From Oscheius dolichura (taxonomy: Eukaryota > Nematoda > Chromadorea > Rhabditida > Rhabditidae), in NCBI GenBank assembly GCA_932521035.1, contig OW051496.1, forward strand, positions 10,912,001-10,976,000: 64,000 bases of DNA. Direction: 5' to 3'. The stretch's first letter is position 1. Every line of letters begins with the position of its first letter. The position numbers were made by a program, and so were the translations under genes. Below, piece by piece: positions 33,583 through 45,607 of this stretch. Under the pieces are notes generated by a model. That model worked only from the letters and a program-made list of their open reading frames with translations. It did not search any database and was not told the DNA's origin.

Positions 33583-34176
33583 TTACTTCTTTTTGTTACC
33601 AACCGGAGCACAATCATATTTGCCTCGAACAATGTTGGCTTTCATTCCAATTAAATCTCGCCTCCTACCTCCCATAACAAGAACCTAAAAAAGCTTTAGA
33701 TGTTGAATCTTAATTTAGATATAATTTCCAGCTGTAAACAAGTTTTGCAAATGCAAACCTGAGAATGCTCCTGAAGATTATGACCAACACCAGGAATATA
33801 AGCAGTTACTTCTTTCCCAGTTGACAACCTTACAATGGCACATTTTCTATTTCCAGAGTTAGGCTTTTTAGGGTGTCTAATTACCGCTAGAAATAAAAGA
33901 TGTTAGAAAAACAAGTCAACTATACTCTTTAGTACGATTCCTTTGAAATGATTGTATCCTGTAATAGGGCTTTTATCCTTACTTCGAGAACGCCTTTTTG
34001 GTGGGCCATTTCGACGGTGAACATGCTGAAAAAATTCACAGAAAATAAACAACAATTACTAATAAGAAATTATTTCTGAGATTTTGAACGGATGTATGTA
34101 GAGATGAAACTGGTACTGCAGCCTTCAATAAATATGACGAAGCTTGTAAGAATACGCGGGACAGCCCGAAAAACAT
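33583..34176 (-). CDS. MRPS12: Mitochondrial small-subunit ribosomal protein uS12m
   Basis: uS12m sits at the decoding centre of the mitochondrial ribosome. The ATG at 34,176 is 2 nt after a CTTCTTTCAG acceptor. The first exon encodes a Leu/Ser/Val-rich presequence ([20 protein letters not shown]), fitting mitochondrial import. A 34-nt intron (34,026-34,059) is followed by [14 protein letters not shown], then the family core [33 protein letters not shown] and a last exon with [20 protein letters not shown] and GKYDC, ending NKKK* at 33,583. Human MRPS12 has RKPKKPNSANRK, VRLSTGREA, IPGEGHTLQEH and VVRGKYDC, an unambiguous match. The gene lies about 325 bp downstream of the LOTUS gene on the same strand and converges on eEF1B-delta. 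Confidence 0.93.
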
Positions 34177-34500
34177 TTCTGAAAGAAGACAGGATACGAG
34201 TTGAGCTAGATTTTAGCTTCCAACAACCAATCCAAAAATCATATATCGGTAGTCGGCTTTCTTAAAATTTTATAGCCGACTTCAATCTCATTTTTCTCGA
34301 AAAACGTTGTTCTGTTCACTTACAGGGCCAAATTGAACAACCACGGCTGTTCACAAAATCACATATTAGATTCAAATAATATTTGGAAACAACAGTATGA
34401 AACAAGCCAGATTCTAAGATATAAACTTTATTATTCATACACAAAATCCACGACAAAGACAACAAGGAAACGTTACTTGTTACAAACATAAAGCACGTGT

Positions 34501-37500
34501 TCAAACTCCAGACTCCATATCATTATGTTCTTGTTCGAGATCTAGAGCATATTCAAGGTTATCAATCATTCGATTCAGCTTAAGTTTTGTTATACTCTGA
34601 AAAAAGGTCGTTTTAAAAACAAATTGGTAAACCTTTAGCATATGGCCGAATGCGAGCATGCAGTGAAAAGTAGACATGCGACCATCAGATGAAGGCATTT
34701 GGTTAACCTTTTTTACGCTAAAATAATTTCTTATTATTGGTCTCGAAAAAACAGACAGCATATCCATCAACTCGGTTATCCTATCTTCGGATGAGGCCTG
34801 TTCTAATTTGGCTTGTGCATCATTAGGAACACTTACACCTCTTTGAATGGATTGCGACTCAACTGTGGGCTCATTAATTGGCTCATCTAGGTTAATAATT
34901 ATTATAATACACGGCTATGCGTACTTTCATATACAAGCATTGTTGTATTTGTTTCAGATGTTTCCATACTTACATTATCATCGATAGAAACATCATCGTC
35001 AAACAAAGATATGTCAGATGGTATGTCTAAAAAATGATGTAAATACAAAAAAAAAGTTACCAGATATTGTATAAATATCGTCTTCTTCAGCAAATCGAAT
35101 AATTCTATTTTCTGGTGTAACAATGCTGATATTCGATACAACCTAGGAGTATCATAGTAAAACGAAAAGTGTTGTACCTACCGCGAAGGGGTCTATTATG
35201 CTTGCAGACGGGATAGTTGTTGAACTTAATGACGATGCTGAACATGTCATATTGAACAAAAGCTGCAAAAAAAACATACAGACTATCGCATTCTGAGAAA
35301 CGACTGGAGTTGATGTTTTTGAGCTTGTTGAAACGGTCACAGTTGGTGTTGTCGAAACGGCTTCAGATGTGGTTATTGAACTGTTAGAAGCGACTGCAGC
35401 TGGTGCTATAGAACTGTTCGATTTGATTTCAGGTGGCACATCAGACAGCTGTCTGGCTTTAAGGTCGTCCCGATCAGTTGGTAGCGTATTGCACGGCTTG
35501 AGTGGATCTCTTCGCCGGCAATCTCGGGCGTGTGATTCCAGATGCCGACTGAACATAGTTGAAATTTTCTAAACAAACTTACTTTACACGCCTGATTCCG
35601 CTGGTGGCAAGGTTTCTCACTGGTCTTTCTTTATTGTTAACATCAGGCTTCTGACAAACACTTTCCTTCAGGTGACACTTTCCCAGCTGTTGGTTCAATT
35701 GTTCTAGCAGCGGATCCCATTCACTCTCTATTGGGCTGTTTGATCCAGTGGGAATAATTTCTGGTGACTTCTCCACACTCTCATTATCAGATGGGATCTT
35801 CTCGCGATAACTTGAGGAGAGCTCGCTTCGAAGAACTGATGAGAAATCACTAACAATAATGGTATGATCTACAAAATAATAGCAAAGACTTTTAAAAATC
35901 TACCTTCCGAATTGTTTTCCTCTTCCGAAAACTGATACTCAGGGCATTTTTCGTTCTGATAAGCCTGCACCTCTTCATTTTCCCTGTTATAGGTGTGATC
36001 TAGGAAAGAATCTAAAAAAGGATAATAGTATATTTAATAGAAATTTAACATACCCTCAAAATTGCCCTCCTCCTCTGAAAACTGATATTCCGGGCATCTT
36101 TCCTCACTATAATCTTGAACAATTTCGTTTCCTTGTTTGTACGTCTGATCTACAAAAGGTTACTAGACTTTTCTATAATAAAAAACTACATTCCAAATCG
36201 TTTTCTTCCGGAAATTGATATTCCGGGCATCTTTCATCATTATATTGTCCCAGACTTTCGTCTACCGTGTTAAATGTATCTATAAAAGCAGTAACCATTT
36301 CCATCCGAATAATTTACCTTCCATATTGTTTTCTACTGTAAATGGATAATCCGAATAGATTTCTTCACCATCGAGCGGTAAACTTCCGTTTCCTCTAATG
36401 TTTCCATAACAAATTCTTACTGGATTGGCTCCAATAGAACTCTCCTGAGTAATGTTGGAAATATCAGGAGGAACTGAAAATCAAATAAATAAATAAAGGC
36501 TACAAAAAATTACGGAGGTCAGCTCTGTTGGAACCGAAAACGTTAGTACCATCGTAGGTACTATTTGCAGATGAAGTGAATGGTGGGCGAAAATCATACA
36601 AGTCCGTGCGACCAACCGGCGTCCCTATAGTAAAAAAGCTAGTAAGGGCCTTTGCAAAAACAAACTTGAATTTTGTGGAACCGTCCGGCAGTTTTGGATC
36701 TCCTGAAGAGATGCGTAGTAGGTATCCATAGTTCTGTCGAAGTCTAAAAAATACGATTATTTTTTAGCTTACAAGTATACCACGAGGAAGACAGACATTG
36801 CTATCTAATATTGGTTTGTCTTCTCTTCTCTGAACGTCCTGATTCACAACAGATCTTTGCTTTTGCGATACTGCAATACAGGTATTCTAAAATGTACAAC
36901 AACTTACTTGAATGAGATGAAAGCTGAGAGTTGACAGCACTCTCGAAATCTGTAAATGATAAGATAACAAAAATGAATAGTGAAGAATTTACCTCTTGGG
37001 ACACGGGTGCACAAATGGTTATCAAATATTGGTCCATCGTCGCTTCTCTGGTTATCCTGGTTCATTGTAGGCCTTAGCTCAGGTGGTACTGTAAGTGATT
37101 TTTTAAAAAATTACAGAAGCTTACACAAATGAAAATAATTTTTACTCGGATCTGTTGGAACGACGATATAGTATCGATCTTCGTCTTCTTCAGATTTTCT
37201 CTCCTCTTTCATAATCCTCCAGAACTCATGAAACTCTGGTTGCCTCCAAGCCTCTGCATATTCGCTGAAAAATATTATACATTACTGATAACAGCGTTCG
37301 CACGCAATGGGCATGATTTTCCCCCAAATACTCAATCCTGTGTGTTGCCAATAGTAGTTTTTGAGTGCCTCAATGTGGCAACGAATTTCTACATTATCCG
37401 GGCTTCTTTCGCCTATTTCTTTAATCATGTTAACAATAGCCAGGCACTGTAATATTTAAATACAAGTAAATACTAGGGCAAACCCTCTCTTTGCATTTAG

Positions 37501-38367
37501 GCCCATCGTCATTGAATACTATTCGGTTTCTGCAAAAGAATGCATGTTAATAGCGTCAACAAAGTAGCTTACGCGTTTGGAGCACAAGGAAATTGACCTA
37601 TAGCTTTAGTAGAAGCTACTCGATCCTTCAGCCATGGAGCCCGATATCGTATATCAGCTGAAAGTTTTATTAAGGCAATATCCAAATAGAATTTTCTTAC
37701 AAGGAGACGGCGCTTCCACTGTCTTTGGAGATGAACTATGTGGCATTCTATAACGAAGACCATTGCATTACAAAACAGCATAGCTAACCTATTGGTACAA
37801 GGCAAGCGGCCTGTGCGTCTCGCGGTTACTTCAGGAGATATAATTTGTCTTCTTATTAGATGCTGTAAATCCTCATGTCTTTCGTCGGTAATAGCCACGT
37901 AACTAAAATAATTAGGATAGAGGAACAGAAATTACTTACGTTACGTTTCCAGCGCCGTCTCTATAACTAGAACATACGTCAGTAAAGCTAGACAAAAGTT
38001 CATCGACACTATTGAATCCGTAGCTTTTAAACTGCAAAGGAGTACCATACATCTCCCTATAAACGACTAATATAAACTAACGCCTTTCGTATTTTACTTA
38101 CAGGAACTCGTTGGCTACCTGCTCGGCGGACATAGACAAATTTGCTACTAAAATCGACTTGACTGAAACTTTTATCGTTCTTAATGGATCGTTCAGATCA
38201 ATTCCAGACGGTTTTGCAAACGGTTTACATGGTTGCTGAAGTCTATAGAAAGATTATAATTAGCAACCTACTGGAGGACGGCCGAAGATATTCGCAAAGG
38301 AATTTTCACCAAAATCTCCTGTAAAATCTATAGGCTCTTCTTCCGATTCGCTTTCATAGTAGGCCAT
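34501..38367 (-). CDS. LOTUS (OST-HTH) domain protein, many short exons
   Basis: The ATG at 38,367 (MAYYESESEEEPIDFTGDFG) is 3 nt after an ATCATTTCAG acceptor. Near residues 50-120 a LOTUS domain reads VKSILVANLSMSAEQVANEF, then MYGTPLQFKSYGFNSVDELL and DGAGNVTYVAI, matching the TDRD5/TDRD7/Oskar winged-helix pattern (short first helices, then F-K-GF-S--E-L). LOTUS domains bind and stimulate Vasa-type helicases or bind G-quadruplex RNA in germ granules; C. elegans MIP-1/2 are examples. Two further helical blocks follow (DERHEDLQHLIRRQ; AIVNMIKEIGERSPDNVEIR), then a long acidic, Ser/Thr-rich region with repeated EYSEECPEYQF-like sentences (about 35.9-36.3 kb), and a C-terminal helical exon ending EQEHNDMESGV*. 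One intron at 37,265 is either 39 or only 21 nt. No tudor domain recognised. Internal exon joins in the low-complexity part are uncertain. Confidence 0.6.
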
Positions 38368-39365
38368 TATCTGAAATGATTACGTTAGGTTACGATGCAC
38401 GTGTACATAAAGAACAAGAATGAAAAACTACATATCGAAATGAACAATGCATTTTTTGGAACAGAAGCACTGAAATTTACGATGTCTTGCAGCGCGACAT
38501 AGACGCCTATGAAGTAACGTTTGAACAAAAGGTGAGATGTTGATTTTCTTATTTTGTCAGTAAGCAGTCACGTAACCATAAAATATTAACCCCATATCCC
38601 TGCTAGTACTGAAGATAAAAAAATCTGGTGGATGCGGTATATCCTATATTATAAAACTAATATTGCTGATCGCAACTGCTTTCACCGGACTAGCTTGAAA
38701 AGCGCTATTGCCATTTTCCGAAACGTAGGGGCTGCATTCTTCCTTATTCATAATTTCTAAAATAGCAAGTAATCGGTTAGAAAAAGCCAAGTCTCGCCAG
38801 GCGAGGCTGCAAAACATTCGGTGACAGATTACAAATTTGTATGAAAACCTGTATTTTATTTTCTTTTATTCAATTTACGATATGTTCACATATTGTTTTG
38901 TTCAAGACGCTGTTTTATGTTCACTAGCAAATAGGTGTTGATAAAAGAAAAGAAAGCACGAGACAAAACAAAAAGAAGTGAATAAATCGCAAAAAAATGT
39001 ATGGCACACGTTACGCAACAACGCCTCGTTTGAATTTGATGGCCGCGCGTTCTGTATTGCCAAAGCTCACTTGAAATTCGTCTTGTTCTGTGCATTTTCT
39101 ATACTTTGTTATGTGTGATTTTCATACAAATGAAGAACAACAAAATAAAGCACCACAGGCTAGCAAGAAAATGATGTGTTTATATGTTTTTCAATAAATT
39201 TTCCTATGTGATTACATTTCTTTGGTCGGAGACCGAAATGACATCTTCTGGCAAGCTTAAACTGCTTGATCCATCCCCGTTATTATCCTTATCATCCGAA
39301 GACGTTACTGCAGTAAACCATGTTGCATCTGTAATTACTTTAAAACTATAACAACAATTTATTGG

Positions 39366-40682
39366 TTAATCATTTTTCTTATTCCGTATGCGTTTGTACC
39401 AGTCTTCGATGGCGTTGCCATAATGATGCCAGATAAGATGCTCGCCAAATAAGGCATAAAATCTGAATGAAACGTATGCAAAGAATTGTCTAAAATAACT
39501 AACATTCCAAATAGAGATCCTCCTAAATGCGCGGCATGGTCAAAGAGTCTAAATCTAAACAAGAGTCCGCAAAGATCGAAGACAATAATTCCAATAACAG
39601 CAGCTTGGGCTGAGAAGTCGAAGAAAGGGACAAACAATATTCTCAGACGTGCTTCAGGCATTTTCATACATGTATACGTTAGTAAAGCCAGAATAGCTCC
39701 ACTCTAAAAATGATATAACTGAAAACTGACGAACTTACTGCACCAAGAGCTCTAATTGACGATCTTACAGCGGATTTATGCATTAGAGAAGTTAATGAAG
39801 AGACTACTGCCGCCGTACAATAAAATGCCCAAAACTGCAATACAAATTATATAAAAAATAAAGAATCAACAAACCTGATCTACTCCGAGGAACTTGTCAA
39901 CAGCCAGATTGGCAAACGAATATACTACATACATGTTTAAACCGAAATGAAGTAAATTGGAGTGCGAAAATGCACTGAGCAACATAGGGAGACACAAACT
40001 TTCTGAAAATATTTAAAAATTAAAAATAGAAATGCTTACTAGACGCATAGCTGTTGCTGAAATATCGCCACATAAAGGGCTGCAGTGCTTTGAGCCTCCA
40101 TAGGCAAAAAACTAAGAAATTAGCTGAAAGAAAATTTAATTTACTGAGAAAAACATTTTCTAGAACGAACCTCCTACAAGATACAAACAATGTTTGTCAC
40201 CTAACGACAATTTATCCCACGCGACATCCGTTTCGGATTGAGCAGGCCGGAAATTCGTGTTAAAATAGTCGGTGGCGATTTGTTGAAAAGATCTTGCTTT
40301 ATGTAAGGCTCGTTCACTGTCTGATATAATAGCAATAACAAATGATCCTCCTCCGACCTGAATAATAGTTTCTTTTAAAATAACCTGAGAAACAGCTCAC
40401 CAACAAAGTAAAACCCAAAGCCTTCCACAAATCTCTAGCAGGACGGACAGGAATGCTATCAATTACAGGTGGTAATATTGACGACCCTATAATCGAATAA
40501 AAATTTTAAAAAAAACAATAATCACCTGGATTTTGAATATTCTGCTTGGCAAAATCTTTCCAATTTTGTTTGTATACCCGATTTCTTAGTGATTCTCTGG
40601 AAAATCGCTCAAAATGTGGAAGCGATTTTGAGAAGGAGCGTATGGACGAACAGAAAAGCATTGAACCTCTTAGGGAGAGCAT
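39366..40682 (-). CDS. PARL: PARL-type mitochondrial rhomboid protease
   Basis: An inner-membrane rhomboid that cleaves proteins such as PINK1/PGAM5. The ATG at 40,682 is 2 nt after a TAGCTTTCAG acceptor and opens a basic, Ser/Arg-rich presequence (MLSLRGSMLFCSSIRSFSKS). Rhomboid landmarks follow in order: W-R-Y-F with LSAFSHSNLLHFGLNMYVV (TM2 H-N region), the catalytic serine in LGAS|GAILALL (split by an intron), and the catalytic histidine in DHAAHLGGSLFGI. The final exon, FYALFGEHLIWH...DWYKRIRNKKND*, parallels human WYVTYGHELIWKNR. A 41-nt intron separates LFGI from FYALFG. Size is about 330 residues, near the family norm, and the Ser/His dyad is intact, so it should be active. It is the first of three minus-strand genes in a row; two of the three act in mitochondria. 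Confidence 0.9.
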
Positions 40683-42228
40683 TTCTGAAAGCTAATGTAT
40701 TACTAAACTAAGTGAACACATATAAATCAACAGATATAAAGTATATGGCGTAAAAAGAGCTTCACAAACATAATGCTGCAACCGGTATGTTCTCGTGGGC
40801 ATAAAAATTATATCTCTGGAGAGTTCAATTCAAATGTATATTTACAAAATCAGTCTTTGAGAAGTATTCTCCGAATTCAGAGAAGTTATTTTGTAAATAT
40901 ATAAGTTCTATAATAATTTGTCACAGAAGAAGAACAACAATATGGAAATAAACATGTTTACACTTGATGCATTGAGAAGAAGTCGAGAAAACATGAAATA
41001 TATACAACAGGCTTTATTTTTTCTTCTAAATTTAGATAAATAACACATATGCAATAAAAGGGATATATAACAAATATAATGAACACAACGGAAAGAAGAG
41101 TTTGCTGGAACTGTTTTGAGTAGCCCAAGATGATTCTATCAAACTTTTCACTAATTTGACGACAATTCATGAGAAGAATGAGCTTCCTTGCTTCCAAGTT
41201 TCTATTCTTCTTCTATTTATATAACTATCGATCTTTTCCATTTTTTTGATCTCTTCCACTCTCTCAATATTCATGTCCCTTCAGCTACTATCAGAAACCA
41301 GCCGTAAATCGTGTCCAAGCTTTTTGCCACTACGTACAAGCGGTAGTGAACCGTGGTGATGTGTCTTTTTGCACCCGAAATAACAATGACACTCTTTTTC
41401 GAGTCAATCGGCTGCTCAATCGACCGGCGACGTCAAGGGCGGGAACCGCCGTGCTCGGCGGCATCTTTCACTCCCATCTAGGTGTTGACAAATGATAATG
41501 ACATTTGCCGGAGTGCAAACAAGGAGGCCTCTTCCTGAGGGTAGGCAGGATGCGCCATCCTTTTGTGGGGATCCTTTGATTTATGAGCTACTCCAGCTCT
41601 GATGCAATTCTCGCGCAATCAACACACCTGCTGCTGCTGTTATTGCCCCCCGGGGATACTGTACCGTATGCCATATCATAATTTCTCTTCTATTCAATAG
41701 ACAAATATGAAAAGACTCTGCCCTTAGTCAGAGACTCGGCTCCATATGTTCACACCCTTCCGACATGTGTTAATTGCCCGGGTCCTCAATGTAGATTTCA
41801 AGAGTGTCCAGATGGCTCTCCGGCTATCTGCCCTTCAAAAGTTCCCTACCCCCCAGCTGAACTTGACCGTAAGCCAATTGGTCCCAGCTGGTAGCCCCCC
41901 AGGTCGAAATTTGACCCAGCCACACAGGTGGACATCTGGGCCCCTCTTCTCCTCCCAGGTTAACAATTTCCTCTCTTAAACGATTAGTGACTCGTAAATT
42001 CGAGGCTGCTGAGGACCGGATAAAACAAATAAAATGATTCGGCCTTGACGGGTGGAGGCATGCTAATTATTGGCGTCGTTCGTCTCCGTCAAGAGTTGTG
42101 TGTGAAGGACGGCCGGCTGGCGGGGCTAAAATGGCCCGGTTATGAGGTTAAAATACGCCATTTGATATGCCTCAAGGGTCTATTGACCGGGTATTTATTG
42201 TGTATTCAAAAAAAAATAAGAAAAGTTT

Positions 42229-42250
42229 AGCTGCCGAGATTTTACGGGTA
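42229..42250. repeat. Solo arm of foldback element (copy 7)
   Basis: CTGCCGAGATTTTACGGGTA is a near-perfect right arm without a partner arm within 200 bp upstream. Confidence 0.7.
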
Positions 42251-43281
42251 CCGGCAGTCCCTGAGGCTGGAAGGCGCCTTTTTGGAGGAGGCGCGCCAGT
42301 TTTGTGAATTTTTATTAAAAAATAAAATAGATAACAATATTTAGCATACTGTAACTAATCTCTAGAATCAATTCCCTGAAAAAAAAGCACGAATGCCTCC
42401 CGGAAAAAGTGCCTGCCTGTCCCGGCCCTGTCCTCCTCTTGTCCTCCGGTTTTTACCACGGTTCATTGTTCTCCTGGGTGTGATAGAGAGACGACGATAA
42501 AAGTACAGTATCCCCTGTTCATCACCTTCATGAGAACAATAGTCTCCCCAAAAAAAAGAAGAAGATATTATCGAGAAGGGATATTGTCCCCGGCCCCCTG
42601 TGTTTTAGCAAACGAGCATGGCCGACACTCGCATAATGTAATGGCGACAGTTTACAGCCGGGAGACAAAAACCTGTCACGGAAGATTCCTTCTCCCTCTT
42701 CTTCTTCTTGTCTCCGGCCGTCTGTTCCCCACTATATCAAAGTTTCGCACCTCATTCTCAATCGGCCCGCCGTTGAGTCTCTCCTAAATCGGATTGGGGC
42801 GACTTGTGACCGGATCAGAGACGCCTCAATGCCGAAATCAGAACACGTTACCGTATGATTCGGAATATTCTCTTCTCTCAAAAATAAGGAAGACGAATGA
42901 TCCCCTTACCTCTTGGTCTTCTTCCTCCTCCTCGTCCCGCTAGGCTCTAATCGTCCTCTCAGGTGCGCGAGAAGTCCTTGGCGCGGCCTGGCCAGATTGT
43001 CTTGAACTCTCGTCTCTCGAGGTCAATCTCTACCCTCACAGTCTCTACCGTAACCCGAGGAGGGAGAGGATTATCCAGCCGGGTGGTTTATCAGGAGGAG
43101 GAGGAGGAGGATTACCCCCACGCGACGGCCGGGAGCACACTTGTTCACACGTGTGGAGAGCCAACTCAAACAAGGCGACCGAGAGACGACGGAGTAACTG
43201 ATATTTACACTGGGCAAAGACCAGGGGAAGGAGACACTGTAATCACGATACTGTAGAGAAGAAGGGAATGGTTCTGCTCCG

Positions 43282-43360
43282 GCACCCGTAGAATCTTGGC
43301 AGCTGGCTTTTGGCAGAGCCAGGATTACAAAGGCACGCCCTACGGAGAATCTACGGGTGC
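43282..43360. repeat. Foldback element, copy 8
   Basis: GCACCCGTAGAATCTTGGCA at left. The right arm keeps only the outer part, GAATCTACGGGTGC, preceded by a diverged inner segment. Confidence 0.75.
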
Positions 43361-45520
43361 AGTAATTTGAGTCATCATCCACTCTTGTTTATGCAAAATT
43401 CAACTGGAGACAGCTCGTAAACAGATGAAATATTAATGGAGCCGGATCGTCATATCTGATTTATTCTTTTGTCATCCACTCCACCGGAAGGGACGAGCCC
43501 TGGGGAGGAGGAGAGGATAGTGGAACACCTTCAGCTGCCAGCTCTCCGGGGTTTTCTGCGAAAAGTTATAGAATATCTGGCATACTGTAATTAATAAGTA
43601 CGGATCAATCCCTGGGTGTCTTACTGGCCAGGAGCCGTATGCCTTTCCTCTCTTCCCACCAGGAGGTGAATAAGGGTAGCGGCGCCTTCAAAGGGGTGGT
43701 ATTTCCATTGAGCAGATTCCGCCGGCTGGGAAACGGAGAAGCGGATGAGGAGAGGAGGAGGAGAAGGCGAGGAAGAGAAGGACGAGGACAGAACAGCGAG
43801 AAGACGAGGAGGCAGCGAGGAGATCGCGAAGAGGACGAGAAGGAGGACGAGCGGGAGACAAGAAGAGAAGGAGAAGAGGAGGAGGAGGATGCTCTCCTCA
43901 ATCTGCCGAGGCTAAGTGCCATTGAGTGATTGTGGTTTTTCGCAGGCTGAATCACGGGGTCCAGTCGGCGCACAATGGGCCCTCGTTGCCTCCTTTGTAC
44001 GTCTCGATCGACGTCCCTCCAGCACACAATGTCGTTTCATTTACAACAGCACACGCAGCCCCAGCCGCCTCCTTTTCCTTCTCTTCTTCTCCTCCATATA
44101 TCCTATCCTCCTCCACCTCGTCCTCCCCGTCTTCCCCACCTTTTCCCCGAGTTTATTTTAGCGCATTGTCCTCAGGGAGGATAAATCCTCTCGCCTCCCC
44201 CTCCCTTTGCCGGCTGCTCCCATAATTAGCTAATTGCCATGTAGAGGCAGATGTACGCAACTGCGGGGCCCTTTTGAACTACGGTAATCAGTGGCTGATA
44301 CAGTATGCGCGGGGCCCCGGCCAGGAGATGTTATCTACGAGAAGAACAAACAACGGTGACGGACAGCCGACACTACTGGCAGAGAGGAAAATTTTATGGC
44401 GTGAGGAAAATAACAGTACTTATTTTGAAATTCTCCAAGGATTCCTCCCAAGCGAAGTCAGAAATGGGCCAGGAAGAGGAAAAAGTTAAAGTGTCTCCTC
44501 TTATCTTCTACAGTAGGCTTTCTCCAGGATACCGGGGTCGTCTCCTCTGGATCTGCCGGTCTGCCGCCTTCCAGATTCCCAGGAGATCTCCTCCTTCCTG
44601 GAAACGTTCCAAAGCCAGCATCTCCAGGATCTCCCTCTGGAAGGCGGCCAGGAGCACCCCGTGGCAGTTTTTACTTCCAGCTGGCTTATACTATTTTCCT
44701 TTGTATCGTGGGCGACCCGCGAGACAACCGGGAGCCAAAAGTTCTCCAAGAGACATCAGTAATATCCAGAGTAGACGGTTACAATAGTACCACGAGGTTC
44801 TAACCCCGTGTCTTCCCTTTCCTCCCAAAAAAGGACGACATCCTAAAGTTGACTATATTTTAACACCCTCTCAAGTGCCATCTGTCTTGTCCTCCTCCCC
44901 TCTAATGGAATGCTCTCCCCCTCTCGAGGAGGACATCTGGTCCCTTCTGTGTTGAGAGTCCTTCTCTCGTCCTCTCCCTGTCTCAATTAGTCAAAAAGAG
45001 ACACCGCCCTTGTTATTCTAATGTACTCCTCCTCCTCTGCCCCTCTTCCTTATTGTTATCCATGAGAGAGGAAATTGCGCAAAAAAACACCATGGCGGTC
45101 GGGGGCTGACCGGTCCCTTTTATTCAAAGGGGGGTGATCTGTAGCTGGCTGCTGTTGTTGGCAATCGATGGGAGAAAGTGAGAAGAGAGGAGAGAATGTA
45201 GGCAAACAGACGTCTCCGTTCTCGAGAGAGAGAGACGTAACCGGTCGGCAAGAGAAGCCGCTACCGTAGCTGGTGGTGGGTGTCGCAGCGGGGAGATATT
45301 CTGATACCTTCGAGAGGAGGAGGACGGCAGGCAGGGCCAGGCCCAGGTGCATTTTCGAGGAAAGCATGCCAGCCTTCAAGTAACTATCAGGAATACGGTA
45401 GTTTTATCACTGTATCGAGACCCAAAACAAGAATCTCAGGATCCCATGGCCTCCACCAGATCTGCTCGGCATCTCGGAGGCAGGGACAGCCTCTGGGCCA
45501 AGAACATCCTCGGGGCCAGG

Positions 45521-45607
45521 GGCAAAATCTCGGCACTGTAATTTTTCCCTCTTTTTTTCCCAGTACATTCCCTATCCTCTCCCTCCTGCCGAGGCCATAC
45601 GGGTGCG
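45521..45607. repeat. Foldback element, copy 9 (degenerate left arm)
   Basis: GGCAAAATCTCGGCACTGTA at left has lost the CACCCGT tip. The right arm CTGCCGAGGCCATACGGGTG keeps it, with two changes. Confidence 0.65.

Noticed and set aside
43605..44027. 140-codon minus ORF and overlapping plus ORFs rich in Ser/Arg/Glu
   Set aside because: Produced by a polypurine tract. No domain, no splice context, open on both strands.
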